A stretch of DNA of 64,000 nt from [Lactobacillus] timonensis (GCF_900240275.1 NZ_LT964761.1:1513389-1577388); one strand, 5' to 3'. Shown: positions 27,395 through 36,972, counted from the stretch's first letter. Notes: generated from the letters alone by a model not told the origin. Numbers and translations: made by a program.

Positions 27395-28039
27395 AAAATA
27401 AATTAGTGCGGTTCCGGCAAGGACGAAGAAGTGCCAAATAAGGTGGGTATAGCGTGTCGGAAAGCTGTAGAGCACGGCACCAATTGAGAAAGTAATTCCC
27501 CCTGCTAACAAGAGGAGAAAGCCAGTGGAGCCAAGTGAGTGCCATAATTGTGGCGCGCAGGTCATGCAGAGCCAGCCCATTAAGACATACAAAAGGGTGG
27601 ACCACTTGCTTTTTTTCTTGAGCCAAATGCTTTTGTAAACCACCCCAATGACTGCTAGTCCCCAAATAATGCCGAATAACGTCCAACCACGCCAGCCACC
27701 AATAGCGACGAGGCAAAAGGGAGTGTAGGAACCAGCAATTAAAAGGTAAATCATATCGTGATCAAAAATTTGAAAGACATGAGCCGCCCTGGTAAAAACT
27801 AATGAATGAAAGAGTGTGGAGGATAAGTAAAATAGCACCATAATCGCCCCATAAATGGCAAAGGTAGTAACCCGCATTGGGCCTCCGCCTGACTTCACAG
27901 TTTTTACTATCAGCAAGACTAAGCCGGCAATGGATAAGCCAACGCCAATCCCGTGACTAATGGCGTTGCCAATTTCAATCCAGAGAGTTGTTTTGCTTAT
28001 TTTCTTCCGTCCGCCTTCAACTTCTGCCCTTGTCATCAT
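27374..28039 (-). CDS. Hemolysin III / PAQR-family membrane protein
   Basis: The 221-residue protein has seven hydrophobic segments and the PAQR/hemolysin III motifs: EIGNAISHGIGVGLS in the first segment region, SSTLFHSL in the middle, and THLIWHFFVLAGT near the end, which supply the Ser, Asp/His and His residues of the metal site. Despite the name, most family members have no shown toxin role; the related eukaryotic proteins are receptors or ceramidases. AGAGGAGAAATAT precedes the ATG. Confidence 0.88.
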   Translation of the reverse strand: MMTRAEVEGGRKKISKTTLWIEIGNAISHGIGVGLSIAGLVLLIVKTVKSGGGPMRVTTFAIYGAIMVLFYLSSTLFHSLVFTRAAHVFQIFDHDMIYLLIAGSYTPFCLVAIGGWRGWTLFGIIWGLAVIGVVYKSIWLKKKSKWSTLLYVLMGWLCMTCAPQLWHSLGSTGFLLLLAGGITFSIGAVLYSFPTRYTHLIWHFFVLAGTALIYFSVLFFV

Positions 28040-28141
28040 ATATTTCTCCTCTCAAAGTAGTCATGAAATCTCTGCCTAGTTCTGTTATACTAAGCGAAGA
28101 GTTGTTAACCAAAAACGAACCTAGTCTCAACATTTAATTTG

Positions 28142-28158
28142 CTAGTCTTAAAGACTAG
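28142..28158. promoter_or_regulatory. Palindrome between hemolysin III-like gene and degV
   Basis: CTAGTCTT and AAGACTAG form a perfect 8-base inverted repeat with one A between them. It lies in the 174-base divergent intergenic region and has no T-run, so it is more like a protein-binding site than a terminator. The binding protein is unknown. Confidence 0.5.
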
Positions 28159-28213
28159 TTAACGTTTTTAGTAAGTATATCATCAAATTAATTACATCGG
28201 AAGTGTATTGTTC

Positions 28214-29056
28214 ATGTCAAAAACCAAAATTGTTGTCGATTCTTCCGCCGGTTTAACTGCTGAGGAAGTTAAAAAGTATGATATTACGGTTGTTCCGCTC
28301 TCGGTTATGATTGACGGTACTATCTATGTTGAAGGCGAAACAATCACTAACGACCAGTTTCCAGAAATGATGGCTAACGCCAAGTCTTTGCCTCAGACAT
28401 CACAACCGCCAATTGGTAAGTTTGTCGATGCTTTTGACCGCCTGGGAGAAGATGGTAGTGAGGTCTTGTGCGTTACCATGATGGCGGCAATTAGTGGCAC
28501 TGTTCACGCTGCTGAGCAAGCTGCCACCATGTCGAAAACAAAGGTAACCGTATATGATTCTGGCACTACCGACCGTGGGATGGCCTTTCAGGTGATTGAA
28601 GCAGCTAAAACTCTTGAAAACGGGGGCAGTGTTGACGAAGCCGTCGCAAAGATGAAGGATGTCCTTGCTAAGTCCAAGCTATACTTGGCCATTGATAAGT
28701 TAGATAACCTTGTGAAAGGTGGCCGTATTAGCAAATTTGCTGGTGCTTTATCCAACTTCTTGAACATCAAAATTATGTTAGAAGTAAGCGATCGCGACCT
28801 TCATGTCAAGATGAAGGGGCGGGGCAAAAAGGCTATGCATCGTGAATGGGATAAGCTGGTTGATGAAATGGCTAATGGTCCAAAGGTGAAGGCAATTGGC
28901 ATTTCACACGTCGACGCACCAAAAGAGGTTGAACGACTGAAAGAGAAGATTTCGGCAATCTTCCCGAACATTCCGATCGTTGTTCGCGAAACCGTTCCAA
29001 TTATTGCAACGCACACCGGTCTCGGTGCTTGTTGCCTCTTATACTACACTGAATAA
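28214..29056 (+). CDS. DegV-family fatty-acid-binding protein
   Basis: DegV/FakB proteins bind a fatty acid and present it to the kinase FakA for incorporation into phospholipids. The 280-residue protein has IVVDSSAGLTAEEV at the N-terminus, LPQTSQPPIGKF with the lipid-contact Thr/Ser, and DKLDNLVKGGRISKFAGAL. The ATG at 28214 was chosen although the ribosome site (GGAAGTG) is weak; a TTG at 28208 is worse placed. It is monocistronic, with a terminator behind it. Confidence 0.9.
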   Translation: MSKTKIVVDSSAGLTAEEVKKYDITVVPLSVMIDGTIYVEGETITNDQFPEMMANAKSLPQTSQPPIGKFVDAFDRLGEDGSEVLCVTMMAAISGTVHAAEQAATMSKTKVTVYDSGTTDRGMAFQVIEAAKTLENGGSVDEAVAKMKDVLAKSKLYLAIDKLDNLVKGGRISKFAGALSNFLNIKIMLEVSDRDLHVKMKGRGKKAMHREWDKLVDEMANGPKVKAIGISHVDAPKEVERLKEKISAIFPNIPIVVRETVPIIATHTGLGACCLLYYTE

Positions 29057-29065
29057 ATAATAAGG

Positions 29066-29104
29066 CTGCGTTCAACTCATTCGAGATGACGCAGTTTTAT
29101 TTAT
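29066..29104 (+). terminator. Terminator of degV
   Basis: CTGCGTTCA pairs with TGACGCAG, with one bulged base, and the inner CTC/GAG extends the hairpin. TTTTATTTAT follows. Confidence 0.65.
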
Positions 29105-29117
29105 CTGGGGTGAAAAA

Positions 29118-30050
29118 TTGAAAAAATTACGTAACTGGGCTTTTCTGATCGTCATCATTTTGCTCACAATTTCTGCAGGCTACTGGTACCACTTAAACCA
29201 AAAATCTAGCCCAACGACACCTGTTCGACATGAACGCGTGATGAAAAAAGAAGTAAACTTAGTGGCTATTGGTGACTCATTGACATATGGTCAAGGTGAT
29301 GAGAGCAAAAATGGTGGTTATGTCGGGATCATTAAGCAAAAAATTAAACAACGCTATCATACACAAGTGAACACTGTTAACTACGGGGTTAGTGGTGACC
29401 GCTCGGATCAAATATTGGACCGGATTAATAAGCAAAAAAAGATTCGTAATGATATAAAGCATGCCGATGTGATAACTATGACGGTAGGTGGCAATGATTT
29501 AATGCAGACCTTGCAAAAAGAAATTGCAGAGAATCAACAAGATGAAATCACTTCTGCTGTTAATAAAGCAGGGCAGACCTACCAACAAAAGCTAGTCAGG
29601 TTATTTACCGTGATTCGCCGTCAAAATCACCAGGCGCCGATCTTTGTTGTCAGCATTTATAATCCTGTTTATGCTTACTTTGCTAACGTTACTGTTATCA
29701 GCCGCTCAGTTGCTCAATGGAACAAAATAACCGAACAAACTGTTAGTCAAACTGACAATACCTATTTCGTCGACATCAATCACTTAATGTCGTATGGCCA
29801 GTACAAAACCAGTAAACAGCGGCAGCAACTAATTGATGAAGACCAAAAAAATGGCAGTAATACCTTAAACCAGAAACAAGTAATTGCCATCCAAAAACAC
29901 GATAAGAAAAACCTCAATCAGTACATTTCTCCTGAGGATAATTTCCATCCAAACCACAAGGGTTATGAAGCAATTGCGAAAAAACTTTTCGCATCCATGA
30001 AAAAACATAATGCTTGGTTATACCAAACAAAAAGGAGCTCAAAGCATTGA
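29118..30050 (+). CDS. SGNH/GDSL-family lipase-like protein, membrane anchored
   Basis: The 310-residue protein has an N-terminal transmembrane anchor (FLIVIILLTISAGYWYHL), then an extracellular SGNH hydrolase domain: block I VAIGDSLTYGQGD with the nucleophilic Ser, block III TMTVGGNDL, and block V DNFHPNHKGYEAIA with Asp and His. It resembles Bacillus YpmR. The substrate is unknown; acetyl or acyl esters at the cell surface are possible. It starts with TTG after GGGGTGAAA and overlaps the YpmS-like gene by 4 bases, matching the ypmR-ypmS order in Bacillus. Confidence 0.88.
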   Translation: MKKLRNWAFLIVIILLTISAGYWYHLNQKSSPTTPVRHERVMKKEVNLVAIGDSLTYGQGDESKNGGYVGIIKQKIKQRYHTQVNTVNYGVSGDRSDQILDRINKQKKIRNDIKHADVITMTVGGNDLMQTLQKEIAENQQDEITSAVNKAGQTYQQKLVRLFTVIRRQNHQAPIFVVSIYNPVYAYFANVTVISRSVAQWNKITEQTVSQTDNTYFVDINHLMSYGQYKTSKQRQQLIDEDQKNGSNTLNQKQVIAIQKHDKKNLNQYISPEDNFHPNHKGYEAIAKKLFASMKKHNAWLYQTKRSSKH

Positions 30051-30670
30051 AGAAAGAGAATCTCAGAAAAATTAACTGGTGGAAGTGGGCTTTTATTACA
30101 CTAGCTGCAGTTATTGTTATTGCCATCGCAACTTTTTTTCACGCGGCTAGTGCACCAGTTCCACAAACAACAACTGGACAGGCGGCTTATGCAAAAACTG
30201 ATAATTCTGTACAAATTGACCTGACTCGCCAGCAACTTAATGCTTTATCCGCCAACTACCTTGCCCAATTCCTCCGGCAGAGTAAAATTAAGTATCGTTT
30301 TATTGTTGGTCCCAAATACGCAACAATTATCGGCAAAACTAAGTTTTTGGGAGCCAACATTCAGTTTTCGCTCAACCTCATTCCACAGCATCTAGCCAAC
30401 GGTAACGTGTTACTTAAAGCCGCAGGACTAAACGTTGGGCGCTTAAACGTGCCGGTTGGCTTTGTGATGGGATTTATCGCGAAACAGTATAAGTTGCCTA
30501 ACTGGGTTACGGTTAACGCTAAGAAGCACACAATTCTTCTTGACTTAAACAAGTACAGTCGTCATAAGCAACTTCATTATTCGATGGAAAAAATTGATAT
30601 GGCAAATGGTCGGTTCCAGATGAAACTTTCTATTCCTAACAATACAAAGGAGATACCAAATGTTCCGTGA
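30047..30670 (+). CDS. YpmS-like DUF2140 membrane protein
   Basis: The 207-residue protein has one N-terminal transmembrane helix (WAFITLAAVIVIAIATFF) and an extracellular beta-rich DUF2140 domain. Its function is unknown; the fold resembles tubular lipid-binding domains, and the link to an SGNH hydrolase suggests a role at the cell surface. TTG at 30047 follows AAAGGAG by 9 bases and overlaps the lipase stop. An in-frame start at 30014 lies inside the lipase gene. Confidence 0.8.
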   Translation: MKKENLRKINWWKWAFITLAAVIVIAIATFFHAASAPVPQTTTGQAAYAKTDNSVQIDLTRQQLNALSANYLAQFLRQSKIKYRFIVGPKYATIIGKTKFLGANIQFSLNLIPQHLANGNVLLKAAGLNVGRLNVPVGFVMGFIAKQYKLPNWVTVNAKKHTILLDLNKYSRHKQLHYSMEKIDMANGRFQMKLSIPNNTKEIPNVP

Positions 30671-30884
30671 TAGTTTTTATCATTTTCTGATGACTCAGCG
30701 TCAGCCAGATAACCCGACACCGGTTGAACAGTTTGCCAATAATGCTTTTTTAGATACCTCTTTTCCAAAGCAGTCTCAAGATTTTGACGAAATCTCTCAT
30801 TATTTAGAAGAAAATGCTGATTACTTACCAACGATGACCATTTTTGATTCTGCCTGGCAGATGTATCTTGATAAGATGAACTAG
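30660..30884 (+). CDS. YozE-like SAM-fold protein (DUF1250)
   Basis: This 74-residue acidic protein matches the YozE_SAM_like family: FRDSFYHFLMTQRQPDN at the start and ISHYLEENADYLPTMTIFDSAWQMYL at the end. It is a small sterile-alpha-motif-like helical bundle of unknown function. The ATG overlaps the YpmS-like gene by 11 bases and follows AAGGAGATACCAA. It completes a lipase-ypmS-yozE operon that leads into rbgA. Confidence 0.85.
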   Translation: MFRDSFYHFLMTQRQPDNPTPVEQFANNAFLDTSFPKQSQDFDEISHYLEENADYLPTMTIFDSAWQMYLDKMN

Positions 30885-30895
30885 GAGGTTATAAC

Positions 30896-31762
30896 ATGCC
30901 CATTATCCAATGGTTTCCTGGCCATATGGCAAAGGCCTTACGACTAATTAGAGAACAAATGCCGTCCGTGGACATTGTTTTTGAGTTGGTAGATGCTCGT
31001 CTACCTTATTCTTCACAGAACCCGGAAGTGGCAACCGCAGCTGGTAATAAACCACGCTTATTAATACTGACGAAGGCCGACCTGGCTGACCCAACAGAAA
31101 CCAAGCAGTGGTTACAATATTTTCATGACCATCATCAGCCAGCATTAGCACTGGATTCGCGGGCAGACAGGATTAAAAAACAAGTCACTGCCCAGGCTAA
31201 GCAAATCCTGTCTACGAAATTGGCGGCTGAACAGGCTAAGGGAATGAAGAAACGAGCAATTCGTGCAATGTGCGTGGGAGTGCCAAATGTCGGTAAGTCA
31301 ACGTTTCTCAACCACCTCGTTGGTAAGAACATCGCTGCTACTGGTAATCGGCCTGGCATCACAACAGGCCAACAGTGGTTACGATCTTCCGCTGACCTAG
31401 AATTATTGGACACCCCAGGTGTGCTGTGGCCAAAGTTTGCCACCCAGAAACAGGGAACCCAACTGGCAGCTACCGGCGCTATTAAAGATGGTATCTATGC
31501 TGTTGATGACGTTGCGCTGTTTGCACTAGCTTTTCTTCGCCAACACCATAAGACAGCATTGGCTGATCGTTACCATCTGACCCCGAACGAATTGACCCCT
31601 TCGGTCAGCGACCCTGACTTGTTAATGACCATTACTGCTACAATGGGCTTTCGTGATGATTATGAACGGGGAAGTGAGCGTCTGCTCCGGGAACTAAGAA
31701 AGGGTAAGTTTGGCCGTTTCACTTTAGAAACACCATTGGAAGTTGAGATTAATCATGACTAG
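30896..31762 (+). CDS. rbgA: Ribosome-assembly GTPase RbgA (YlqF)
   Basis: RbgA is a circularly permuted GTPase needed for late 50S assembly. The order of motifs is permuted as expected: G4 (LTKADL, residue about 60) precedes G1 ([12 protein letters not shown], about 129) and G3 ([10 protein letters not shown], about 172). The N-terminal [15 protein letters not shown], with the catalytic His, is typical. GGAGGTTATAAC precedes the ATG. It overlaps rnhB by 8 bases, the conserved rbgA-rnhB pair of Firmicutes. Confidence 0.96.
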   Translation: MPIIQWFPGHMAKALRLIREQMPSVDIVFELVDARLPYSSQNPEVATAAGNKPRLLILTKADLADPTETKQWLQYFHDHHQPALALDSRADRIKKQVTAQAKQILSTKLAAEQAKGMKKRAIRAMCVGVPNVGKSTFLNHLVGKNIAATGNRPGITTGQQWLRSSADLELLDTPGVLWPKFATQKQGTQLAATGAIKDGIYAVDDVALFALAFLRQHHKTALADRYHLTPNELTPSVSDPDLLMTITATMGFRDDYERGSERLLRELRKGKFGRFTLETPLEVEINHD

Positions 31763-32534
31763 TAAACCAACCGTTAAACAAGTCCGTCAACTTTTCTCAA
31801 TGGTGAAAAACAGCGACGACGAATTGTTTGAGTCTTATGCTGATGATCCGCGTAGTGGGGTGCAGAAGATTATCGCACAAACTCGGCGCCGTTTAGCTCG
31901 CCAAATGGCTGCACAAACCGCGTTTACTCAACGGTTTCGTTTTGAAAAAGAGTTGTGGCAGAAAGGCTGCCGCTATGTGGCTGGGGTGGATGAAGTTGGC
32001 CGTGGACCGCTTGCCGGACCGGTTGTTACTTGTGCAGTAATTTTAGACGACCACTTTGACCTGGTTGGCGTTACCGATTCAAAACAGCTCACTGCTCATG
32101 AACGTGAACAACTTTATCTGAAAATCGTTGATGAAGCGATTGAGGTCAGTATTGCGGTTAATGATGCACCAACAATTGACCGCTTAAATATCTATGCGGC
32201 TACTCAGCAAGCAATGATTCGCGCTGTTAATCAGCTTCATCACCGACCCGAACACTTAATTGTTGATGCTGTTCCGCTTAAAATAAACATTCCCCAGACT
32301 ACCCTTATTAAAGGTGATCAGAAAAGTATTAGCGTAGCGGCGGCAAGCATTGTTGCCAAAGAATACCGGGACCACCTAATGAAGGACTATGACCGGGTCT
32401 ACCCTGGTTATGATTTTGCAAACAATATGGGTTATGGAACAGCAAAACACCTAGCCGGATTAGCCAGACTGGGGGCAACACCAATTCACCGTCGTTCTTT
32501 TTCCCCGGTTGCTAAAATAATTTCAAAAAAATAA
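31755..32534 (+). CDS. rnhB: Ribonuclease HII
   Basis: RNase HII removes ribonucleotides and RNA primers from DNA. The 259-residue protein has an N-terminal extension of about 70 residues usual in Firmicutes, then the catalytic core with [15 protein letters not shown] (first Asp and Glu), VTDSKQL and LIVDAVPL (Asp). The ATG at 31755 follows GGAAG; a TTG at 31743 overlaps that site. It ends at a hairpin that also holds the dprA ribosome site. Confidence 0.95.
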   Translation: MTSKPTVKQVRQLFSMVKNSDDELFESYADDPRSGVQKIIAQTRRRLARQMAAQTAFTQRFRFEKELWQKGCRYVAGVDEVGRGPLAGPVVTCAVILDDHFDLVGVTDSKQLTAHEREQLYLKIVDEAIEVSIAVNDAPTIDRLNIYAATQQAMIRAVNQLHHRPEHLIVDAVPLKINIPQTTLIKGDQKSISVAAASIVAKEYRDHLMKDYDRVYPGYDFANNMGYGTAKHLAGLARLGATPIHRRSFSPVAKIISKK

Positions 32535-32539
32535 AGTAT

Positions 32540-32597
32540 AAATTCCTCCTCTTTTCCGTATCTTATTTATAGGGAAAACTAAGGAGGAATTTTTTTG
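32540..32597 (+). promoter_or_regulatory. Terminator-like hairpin enclosing the dprA ribosome site
   Basis: AAATTCCTCC (32540-32549) pairs perfectly with GGAGGAATTT (32583-32592); inside it TTTTCC pairs with GGAAAA. The 3' arm contains the dprA ribosome site GGAGG and is followed by a T-run from which the TTG start codon emerges. The same element can therefore end rnhB transcription and hide the dprA ribosome site in read-through transcripts. Confidence 0.75.
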
Positions 32598-33467
32598 ATT
32601 TCACAAAAGCAGCAAGAACGTGACTTTATTGTGCGCTTAGCCCTCGTTGAGAAACTGGGACCGGTTAGCAGGTTTAAACTGTGGCGATTGGCTCATGAAG
32701 CAGGTGTCTTTGATTTTGAAAAGCTATTTGAACAGTATAGCGTCAATTCCCGCATTACGAAGATTGTTAAAGAACAGTGTCAACGAATTGAATTTGACTT
32801 GACGTTTGAGTATTTTCGCCACTCTTACCCGTTTATTACGATCATTGACGACGATTACCCGCCACTGCTCAAGGAAACTGCTTGTCCGCCCATTTTAATT
32901 TATTATTATGGGTCACCGTCTATCCTCAAAAGCAAAACGCTGGCAGTTGTTGGTTCAAGGCGGATGACAAAATATGGCAACAAGATCATTAATGCGTTGG
33001 TGCCACCGGTTGTGAATGCTGGCGTCACAATTGTCAGTGGCTTAGCCCGCGGGGTGGATTCGACTGCCCAACGAGTAGCGTTAGAATGCGGCGGGAAGGT
33101 CGTCGGTGTTATCGGTTGTGGCCTTACCCAAACCTATCCTAAGGAAAACCGTGATTTACAAGATGAGATCATGAGGGCTGGATTACTGCTGAGTGAATAT
33201 CCGATTGGGACACCGCCTTATCCACACCATTTTCCGGAACGTAACCGAATTATTGCCGGAGTTTGCCATACCTGTCTGGTAGTCGAAAGTGCCCAAAAAA
33301 GTGGTACTTTAATTACTGCTAATATCGCTTTACGAGAAAACCGTAATGTGTGTGCGGTACCCGGGCCAATCGATGTTTCATCTTCTGTTGGCTGTAATGA
33401 ACTTATAGAAATTGGTGCACGGCCAATTCTCAAACCATCAGATTTACTTGATGAATTAGATACCTAA
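32595..33467 (+). CDS. dprA: DNA processing protein DprA
   Basis: DprA loads RecA onto incoming single-stranded DNA during natural transformation. The 290-residue protein has the Rossmann-fold DNA_processg_A domain with VVGSRRMTKYGNKIIN, VSGLARGVDSTAQRVAL, VIGCGLTQTYPKENRDL and SGTLITANIALRENRNVCAVPG. It uses a TTG start inside the T-run of the preceding hairpin, after AAGGAGGAATTTT. Together with the EndA-like nuclease at the right end it suggests that DNA uptake genes are kept. Confidence 0.95.
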   Translation: MISQKQQERDFIVRLALVEKLGPVSRFKLWRLAHEAGVFDFEKLFEQYSVNSRITKIVKEQCQRIEFDLTFEYFRHSYPFITIIDDDYPPLLKETACPPILIYYYGSPSILKSKTLAVVGSRRMTKYGNKIINALVPPVVNAGVTIVSGLARGVDSTAQRVALECGGKVVGVIGCGLTQTYPKENRDLQDEIMRAGLLLSEYPIGTPPYPHHFPERNRIIAGVCHTCLVVESAQKSGTLITANIALRENRNVCAVPGPIDVSSSVGCNELIEIGARPILKPSDLLDELDT

Positions 33468-33515
33468 TAAGCTTCTGAGGTTACTTATCTGGTCCTATAT
33501 ATAGTAGAAACTCGT

Positions 33516-33544
33516 TTGACATTATTTCAACAATGCAATATCCT
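33516..33544 (+). promoter_or_regulatory. Promoter of topA
   Basis: A perfect -35 TTGACA (33516-33521) and TATCCT (33539-33544) are separated by 17 bases, about 70 bases upstream of the topA ATG. Confidence 0.65.
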
Positions 33545-33616
33545 GTTTCATGAGTCCCTTGGTAACTCTTAAGAAGAGGTTTATCAAGACAATTTGATTT
33601 GATGAGGAGCCTTTAA

Positions 33617-35722
33617 ATGGCAGCCAGTAAAACTAAGAAAAGTCGTAAAAGAAAAAGTAATACACGTAAGTTAGTGATTGTTGAATCACCATCCAAGGCT
33701 AAAACCATCGGTAAGTACCTGGGTCGTACCTACAAAGTGGTAGCTAGCTTAGGTCATGTTCGTGACTTGCCGAAGAGTCGTATGGGGGTCGACGTTGACC
33801 ATGACTATCAACCAGAATACATCTCTATTCGCGGGAAAGGACCAGTCATCAAGGAACTGCGTGCTGATGCTAAAAACGCTAAGGCAGTTTATCTTGCATC
33901 AGACCCCGACCGGGAAGGGGAGGCAATTGCTTGGCACGTCTCTAACCTACTAAAACTTGATCCGGCAGAAAAAAATCGGGTAACCTTTAATGAAATCACT
34001 AAGGATGCTGTCAAAGAATCGTTTAAGCAGCCACGAACGATCAACATGGACCTGGTGGATGCCCAACAGGCACGCCGGGTCTTAGACCGACTCGTTGGTT
34101 ATTCCATCAGCCCAATTCTTTGGAAAAAAGTTAAACGTGGTCTGAGTGCAGGCCGTGTCCAATCAGTAGCCTTAAATTTGATTATCCAACGTGAAAATGA
34201 GATCCGGAACTTCAAGCCCGAAGAATACTGGACGATTGACGCCGATTTTGTCAAGGATAACGAAGAATTTGCTGCTAGCTTTTATGGTGTGAACGGAAAA
34301 AAAGTTAAATTAAAGAATAATCAAGATGTACAGCGGGTGTTAGGGCAACTCGATAGGGCTGCCGATTTTGACATTACGGCTGTTAACCGAAAGGAACGCC
34401 GCCGGATGCCACAACCACCGTTTACGACGTCCACTCTGCAACAGGCAGCCAACCGTCGTCTGAATTTCCGTACAAGAAAAACGATGATGGCAGCTCAGCA
34501 ACTTTACGAAGGTATCGATATTGGCAAGGGAGCAGCTGTCGGGTTGATCACTTATATGCGAACCGATTCCACACGAATCGCGTCAGTTGCTAAACACGCG
34601 GCCTCACAGTTCATTCATGATAACTACGGCGCCGAATATGCTGCCACCAAACCAGTCAAGGGCAAACTACAAGAAGGCGCTCAGGATGCTCACGAAGCGA
34701 TTCGCCCCACTGCAGTCACCCGGACACCAGCAGCAATGAAAAAATTTTTGACAAACGATCAATACAAGCTCTATAACCTCATTTGGTCACGATTTGTCGC
34801 TAGTCAAATGACTCCGCAGCTAATTGATACGATGAGCGTCAAAATTGTCCAAAATAGCGTTGAATTCCGGGCAAATGGCTCCAAAGTCAAGTTCCCAGGA
34901 TTTACCAAGGTTTACCATCAGGGGAAAGAAAAAGATAATCTCTTACCAGACCTGCAAGTCGATGACCGCGTACAGTTAGTTAAAGATGATCCAGCCCAAC
35001 ATTTTACTCAACCACCAGCAAGGTATACCGAAGCTGCTCTAGTCCATACTTTGGAAGCCAACGGGGTTGGACGGCCATCTACTTATGCGCCAACGCTTGA
35101 TACCATTCAGCGGCGATACTACGTCCGTGAAGTTAGTCGTCATTTTGAACCAACAGAGCTTGGCGAGATCGTCAATAAAATTATTGAAAAACAATTTCCG
35201 GAAATTGTCGACGTTAAGTTCACTGCCGATGTGGAAGAGCACCTTGACCAAATTGAAGAAGGAAAACGTAACTGGGTCGAAGTTGTTGATCAATTCTTCC
35301 AGCCTTTTGAAAAAGAGGTTAATGCAGCCGAAAAACAAGTCGATAAGATTGAAATGCGTGACCAGCTTGCCGGTATGAATTGTGATATTTGTGGGGCGCC
35401 GATGGTAATTAAGATGGGGCGCTACGGGAAGTTTTATGCTTGTTCGCGTTTTCCAAAGTGTCGCAATACTAAGGCAATTGTTAAGGATACGGGGATTGCT
35501 TGTCCCAAGTGTGGTAAGGGAACCGTGGTTGAGCGAAAGTCAAAACGCAACCGCGTCTTCTACGGCTGCTCTCGTTACCCAGATTGTGACTTCGTTTCTT
35601 GGGATAAGCCAATTGGTCGTTCCTGTCCAAAGGATGGTCATTTCCTCGTTGAAAAGAAACTCAAGGGTGGCAAGCAGGTTGTCTGTCCAAATGGTGACTA
35701 TAAAGAACCAGTACAAAAATAG
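33617..35722 (+). CDS. topA: DNA topoisomerase I
   Basis: This type IA topoisomerase relaxes negative supercoils. The 701-residue protein has the TOPRIM domain at the N-terminus ([31 protein letters not shown]), the active-site Tyr in [14 protein letters not shown], and three C-terminal zinc-ribbon-like modules ([46 protein letters not shown]), the last with fewer Cys. GATGAGGAGCC precedes the ATG. Usually trmFO and xerC follow; here xerC follows directly. Confidence 0.96.
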   Translation: MAASKTKKSRKRKSNTRKLVIVESPSKAKTIGKYLGRTYKVVASLGHVRDLPKSRMGVDVDHDYQPEYISIRGKGPVIKELRADAKNAKAVYLASDPDREGEAIAWHVSNLLKLDPAEKNRVTFNEITKDAVKESFKQPRTINMDLVDAQQARRVLDRLVGYSISPILWKKVKRGLSAGRVQSVALNLIIQRENEIRNFKPEEYWTIDADFVKDNEEFAASFYGVNGKKVKLKNNQDVQRVLGQLDRAADFDITAVNRKERRRMPQPPFTTSTLQQAANRRLNFRTRKTMMAAQQLYEGIDIGKGAAVGLITYMRTDSTRIASVAKHAASQFIHDNYGAEYAATKPVKGKLQEGAQDAHEAIRPTAVTRTPAAMKKFLTNDQYKLYNLIWSRFVASQMTPQLIDTMSVKIVQNSVEFRANGSKVKFPGFTKVYHQGKEKDNLLPDLQVDDRVQLVKDDPAQHFTQPPARYTEAALVHTLEANGVGRPSTYAPTLDTIQRRYYVREVSRHFEPTELGEIVNKIIEKQFPEIVDVKFTADVEEHLDQIEEGKRNWVEVVDQFFQPFEKEVNAAEKQVDKIEMRDQLAGMNCDICGAPMVIKMGRYGKFYACSRFPKCRNTKAIVKDTGIACPKCGKGTVVERKSKRNRVFYGCSRYPDCDFVSWDKPIGRSCPKDGHFLVEKKLKGGKQVVCPNGDYKEPVQK

Positions 35723-35730
35723 TCATTTTG

Positions 35731-35762
35731 GCCCTGCTTTCTGCTGAAAGGAGGGCTTTTTT
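35731..35762 (+). promoter_or_regulatory. Terminator-like hairpin enclosing the xerC ribosome site
   Basis: GCCCTGCTTTC pairs with GAAAGGAGGGC (10 pairs, one mismatch) around TGCT, followed by six T. The 3' arm carries the xerC ribosome site AAAGGAGGG, and the T-run ends in the TTG start codon. The layout is the same as that in front of dprA, although the sequences differ. Confidence 0.75.
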
Positions 35763-36972
35763 GTCCAAAGATTTTAGTATTAAGGAGCTTGTTGGTCGCT
35801 CCAAACTTAGTCAGAGTGAAAAACAACAACTACTTCATACTGCCAAGAAATTTCAACAGTTTTACGAGGTGACTGGTAGTTTTCCGGGATGGGAACACTT
35901 AACGAGTAACGAGTTGGCAGTTTTCGTTGAAAGTCTTAATCAGTCTGGTCAACCGAAAAAGAAAATTAATCAGATGGTCACCCAACTGGAACAGCTAGGC
36001 GAATTACTGGTCGCTAACCAGCGATTAGCTAGCAATCCACTCACTTTTACTGCGCTCTATGTTAATTACCTAAAGAGTGAACGTCGATATTCGGATGACA
36101 CCGTAATTGCTTATCGTGAGGACCTAAAAGCTTTTCAGCAATTTCTTGATAACAATGATGGTTTTCGCGGCTGGACTGCGGTGGATCATTTAGACGTACA
36201 AGTCTATCTCACTCATCTTCATGACCAGCAAGATGCCGAAAGTACAGTTTCACGGAAGGTTTCGAGTCTCCGTTCTTTCTTTAATTTTCTGATTTTGAAT
36301 CACCTAACGACAAAGAATCCGTTTGATGACGTTCAAATTAAAAAACATTCCCGCGCCTTACCACGGTATTTCTACGAACCCGAAATGACCGCTCTTTTCA
36401 AGGCAGCAGATGGAGATGGTAAACCACTGGATTATCGTAACCGGGCCGTCTTAGAACTTCTCTATGATACTGGCATGCGGGTCAGTGAGTGCGCCAACCT
36501 AACTCTGTCACAAATTGATAACGACGTTAAAATGATCTTAATTGAAGGGAAGGGGGGCAAACAGCGTTACGTTCCTTTTGGCCACTTTGTTACCCAGGCG
36601 CTTGATAACTACTACCACTACTGCCGAACACCATTAATGGATCAGTACCACCAGGACCACCAGTATGTTTTCATCAATAATCGAGGAAAACCAATTACTA
36701 GTGGCGGCATTGAGTACCTTCTTAAACAGGTCATGAAACGCAGCACGCTAACTGGTACTATTCATCCCCACATGCTTCGTCATTCATTTGCCACCCACTT
36801 ATTAGACCGGGGTGCAGATATCCGCAGTGTTCAGGAATTACTAGGCCATTCGAGTCTTAGTACCACACAAATTTATACCCATATTACTAAAGAAAACTTG
36901 CAAAAAAACTACCGGCAGTTCTTTCCACGAGCCCAAGAAGGAGGTAATTCTCATGATTACGATCAAAAATGA
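35761..36972 (+). CDS. xerC: Tyrosine recombinase XerC with a duplicated core-binding domain
   Basis: The C-terminal 300 residues are a normal XerC: TGMRVSEC, HPHMLRHSFATHLL and LGHSSLSTTQIYTH contain all catalytic residues. The protein has about 403 residues, roughly 100 more than usual. The extra N-terminal part resembles the core-binding domain that follows it: two 66-residue stretches, both containing FQQF, a GW pair and a final NP, align without gaps with 16 identities. TTG at 35761 lies 5 bases after AAAGGAGGG. The 3' end overlaps the epimerase gene by 20 bases. Confidence 0.88.
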   Translation: MSKDFSIKELVGRSKLSQSEKQQLLHTAKKFQQFYEVTGSFPGWEHLTSNELAVFVESLNQSGQPKKKINQMVTQLEQLGELLVANQRLASNPLTFTALYVNYLKSERRYSDDTVIAYREDLKAFQQFLDNNDGFRGWTAVDHLDVQVYLTHLHDQQDAESTVSRKVSSLRSFFNFLILNHLTTKNPFDDVQIKKHSRALPRYFYEPEMTALFKAADGDGKPLDYRNRAVLELLYDTGMRVSECANLTLSQIDNDVKMILIEGKGGKQRYVPFGHFVTQALDNYYHYCRTPLMDQYHQDHQYVFINNRGKPITSGGIEYLLKQVMKRSTLTGTIHPHMLRHSFATHLLDRGADIRSVQELLGHSSLSTTQIYTHITKENLQKNYRQFFPRAQEGGNSHDYDQK

